Under the pieces are notes generated by a model. The model was given only the letters and a program-made list of their open reading frames with translations. It was not told the DNA's origin and did not search any database. From contig CAZLGB010000208.1 in NCBI GenBank assembly GCA_964558825.1, forward strand, positions 1 to 5,963: DNA of 5,963 nucleotides. The letters run 5' to 3'. Positions 5,774 through 5,963 of this stretch are shown here, piece by piece; position 1 is the stretch's first letter; every line of letters starts with the position of its first letter. The translations under genes were made by a program, and so were the position numbers. Origin of the DNA: Phosphoribacter sp964558825 (lineage in GTDB: Bacteria; Actinomycetota; Actinomycetes; Actinomycetales; Dermatophilaceae).

Positions 5774-5963
5774 ATGACGCAACCGGCGCACCCACAGCAA
5801 CCGACCGACCCGTGGTGGGCCACTCCGCCGCCGAGCTCGGCGATGCCCTCGCCCGCGGCCCCCACCCAGACCCTCCCCCCGGCTCCGTCGGCCTTCGGAG
5901 CCGGCGTGCCTCCGGTCGCGCCGGCCCGCCCGGGCCCGAGTTTCGGGACGAGCTGGGGGCCCT
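5774..5963 (+). CDS. N-terminal part of a proline-rich protein (3' end outside window)
   Basis: Only 63 complete codons are visible. ATG 5774 has a good Shine-Dalgarno, AGGAGA at 5763-5768, five bases upstream, and the frame is open to the window edge. The peptide starts MTQPAHPQQPTDPWWATPPP and continues as a Pro/Ala/Ser-rich, presumably disordered stretch with no hydrophobic segment yet. Such N-terminal arms in actinobacteria often precede membrane helices (DUF4190, RDD or septum-related proteins), but nothing visible chooses between these. It is transcribed divergently from the CpaE-named gene across a 114-nt region with palindromes. The gene is probably real, given the ribosome site and reading frame; its function cannot be told. 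Confidence 0.7.
   Translation, partial: MTQPAHPQQPTDPWWATPPPSSAMPSPAAPTQTLPPAPSAFGAGVPPVAPARPGPSFGTSWGP

Overview
The base composition is about 70% G+C. The gene set points to an actinobacterium, most plausibly in the Micrococcales: an XPB-type DNA repair helicase, a WYL-ended helicase-associated protein, a bacterial HMG-CoA lyase and a small protein of the actinobacterial family filed as 'pilus assembly protein CpaE'. A family such as Intrasporangiaceae/Dermatophilaceae would fit, but that is inference. Seven protein genes are visible, two cut by the window edges. No RNA gene, CRISPR array, insertion sequence or phage gene is seen.

Layout. 1-311 (+): C-terminal end of a helicase-associated/WYL protein of the type found next to XPB in mycobacteria. 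375-1307 (-): complete HMG-CoA lyase, convergent with the first gene. 1308-1424: short divergent control region with a palindrome, a possible -10 box and Shine-Dalgarno sites in both directions. 1425-2504 (+): acidic and Pro/Tyr/Gly-rich protein with a DUF4190-like membrane end. 2514-4148 (+): complete XPB helicase, 9 nt behind the previous gene and probably translationally coupled to it. 4149-5105 (-): polytopic membrane protein with a long low-complexity tail, its stop codon directly abutting that of xpb. 5249-5659 (-): CpaE-named small protein. 5660-5773: divergent region with overlapping inverted repeats. 5774-5963 (+): start of a proline-rich protein running off the window.

Functionally, the recognisable themes are DNA repair (xpb and probably the first gene) and leucine/acetoacetate metabolism (HMG-CoA lyase). 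The remaining genes are membrane or low-complexity proteins of unknown role. The genes look like ordinary actinobacterial core content rather than a mobile island.

The most unusual signal is not a gene. The non-palindromic octamer GTATGCCG (CGGCATAC on the other strand) occurs 12 times in 5.96 kb, six on each strand, in six of the seven genes and in several codon phases. By a hand estimate from base composition, about 0.2 copies would be expected. This looks like a DNA-level iterated motif rather than a codon preference.
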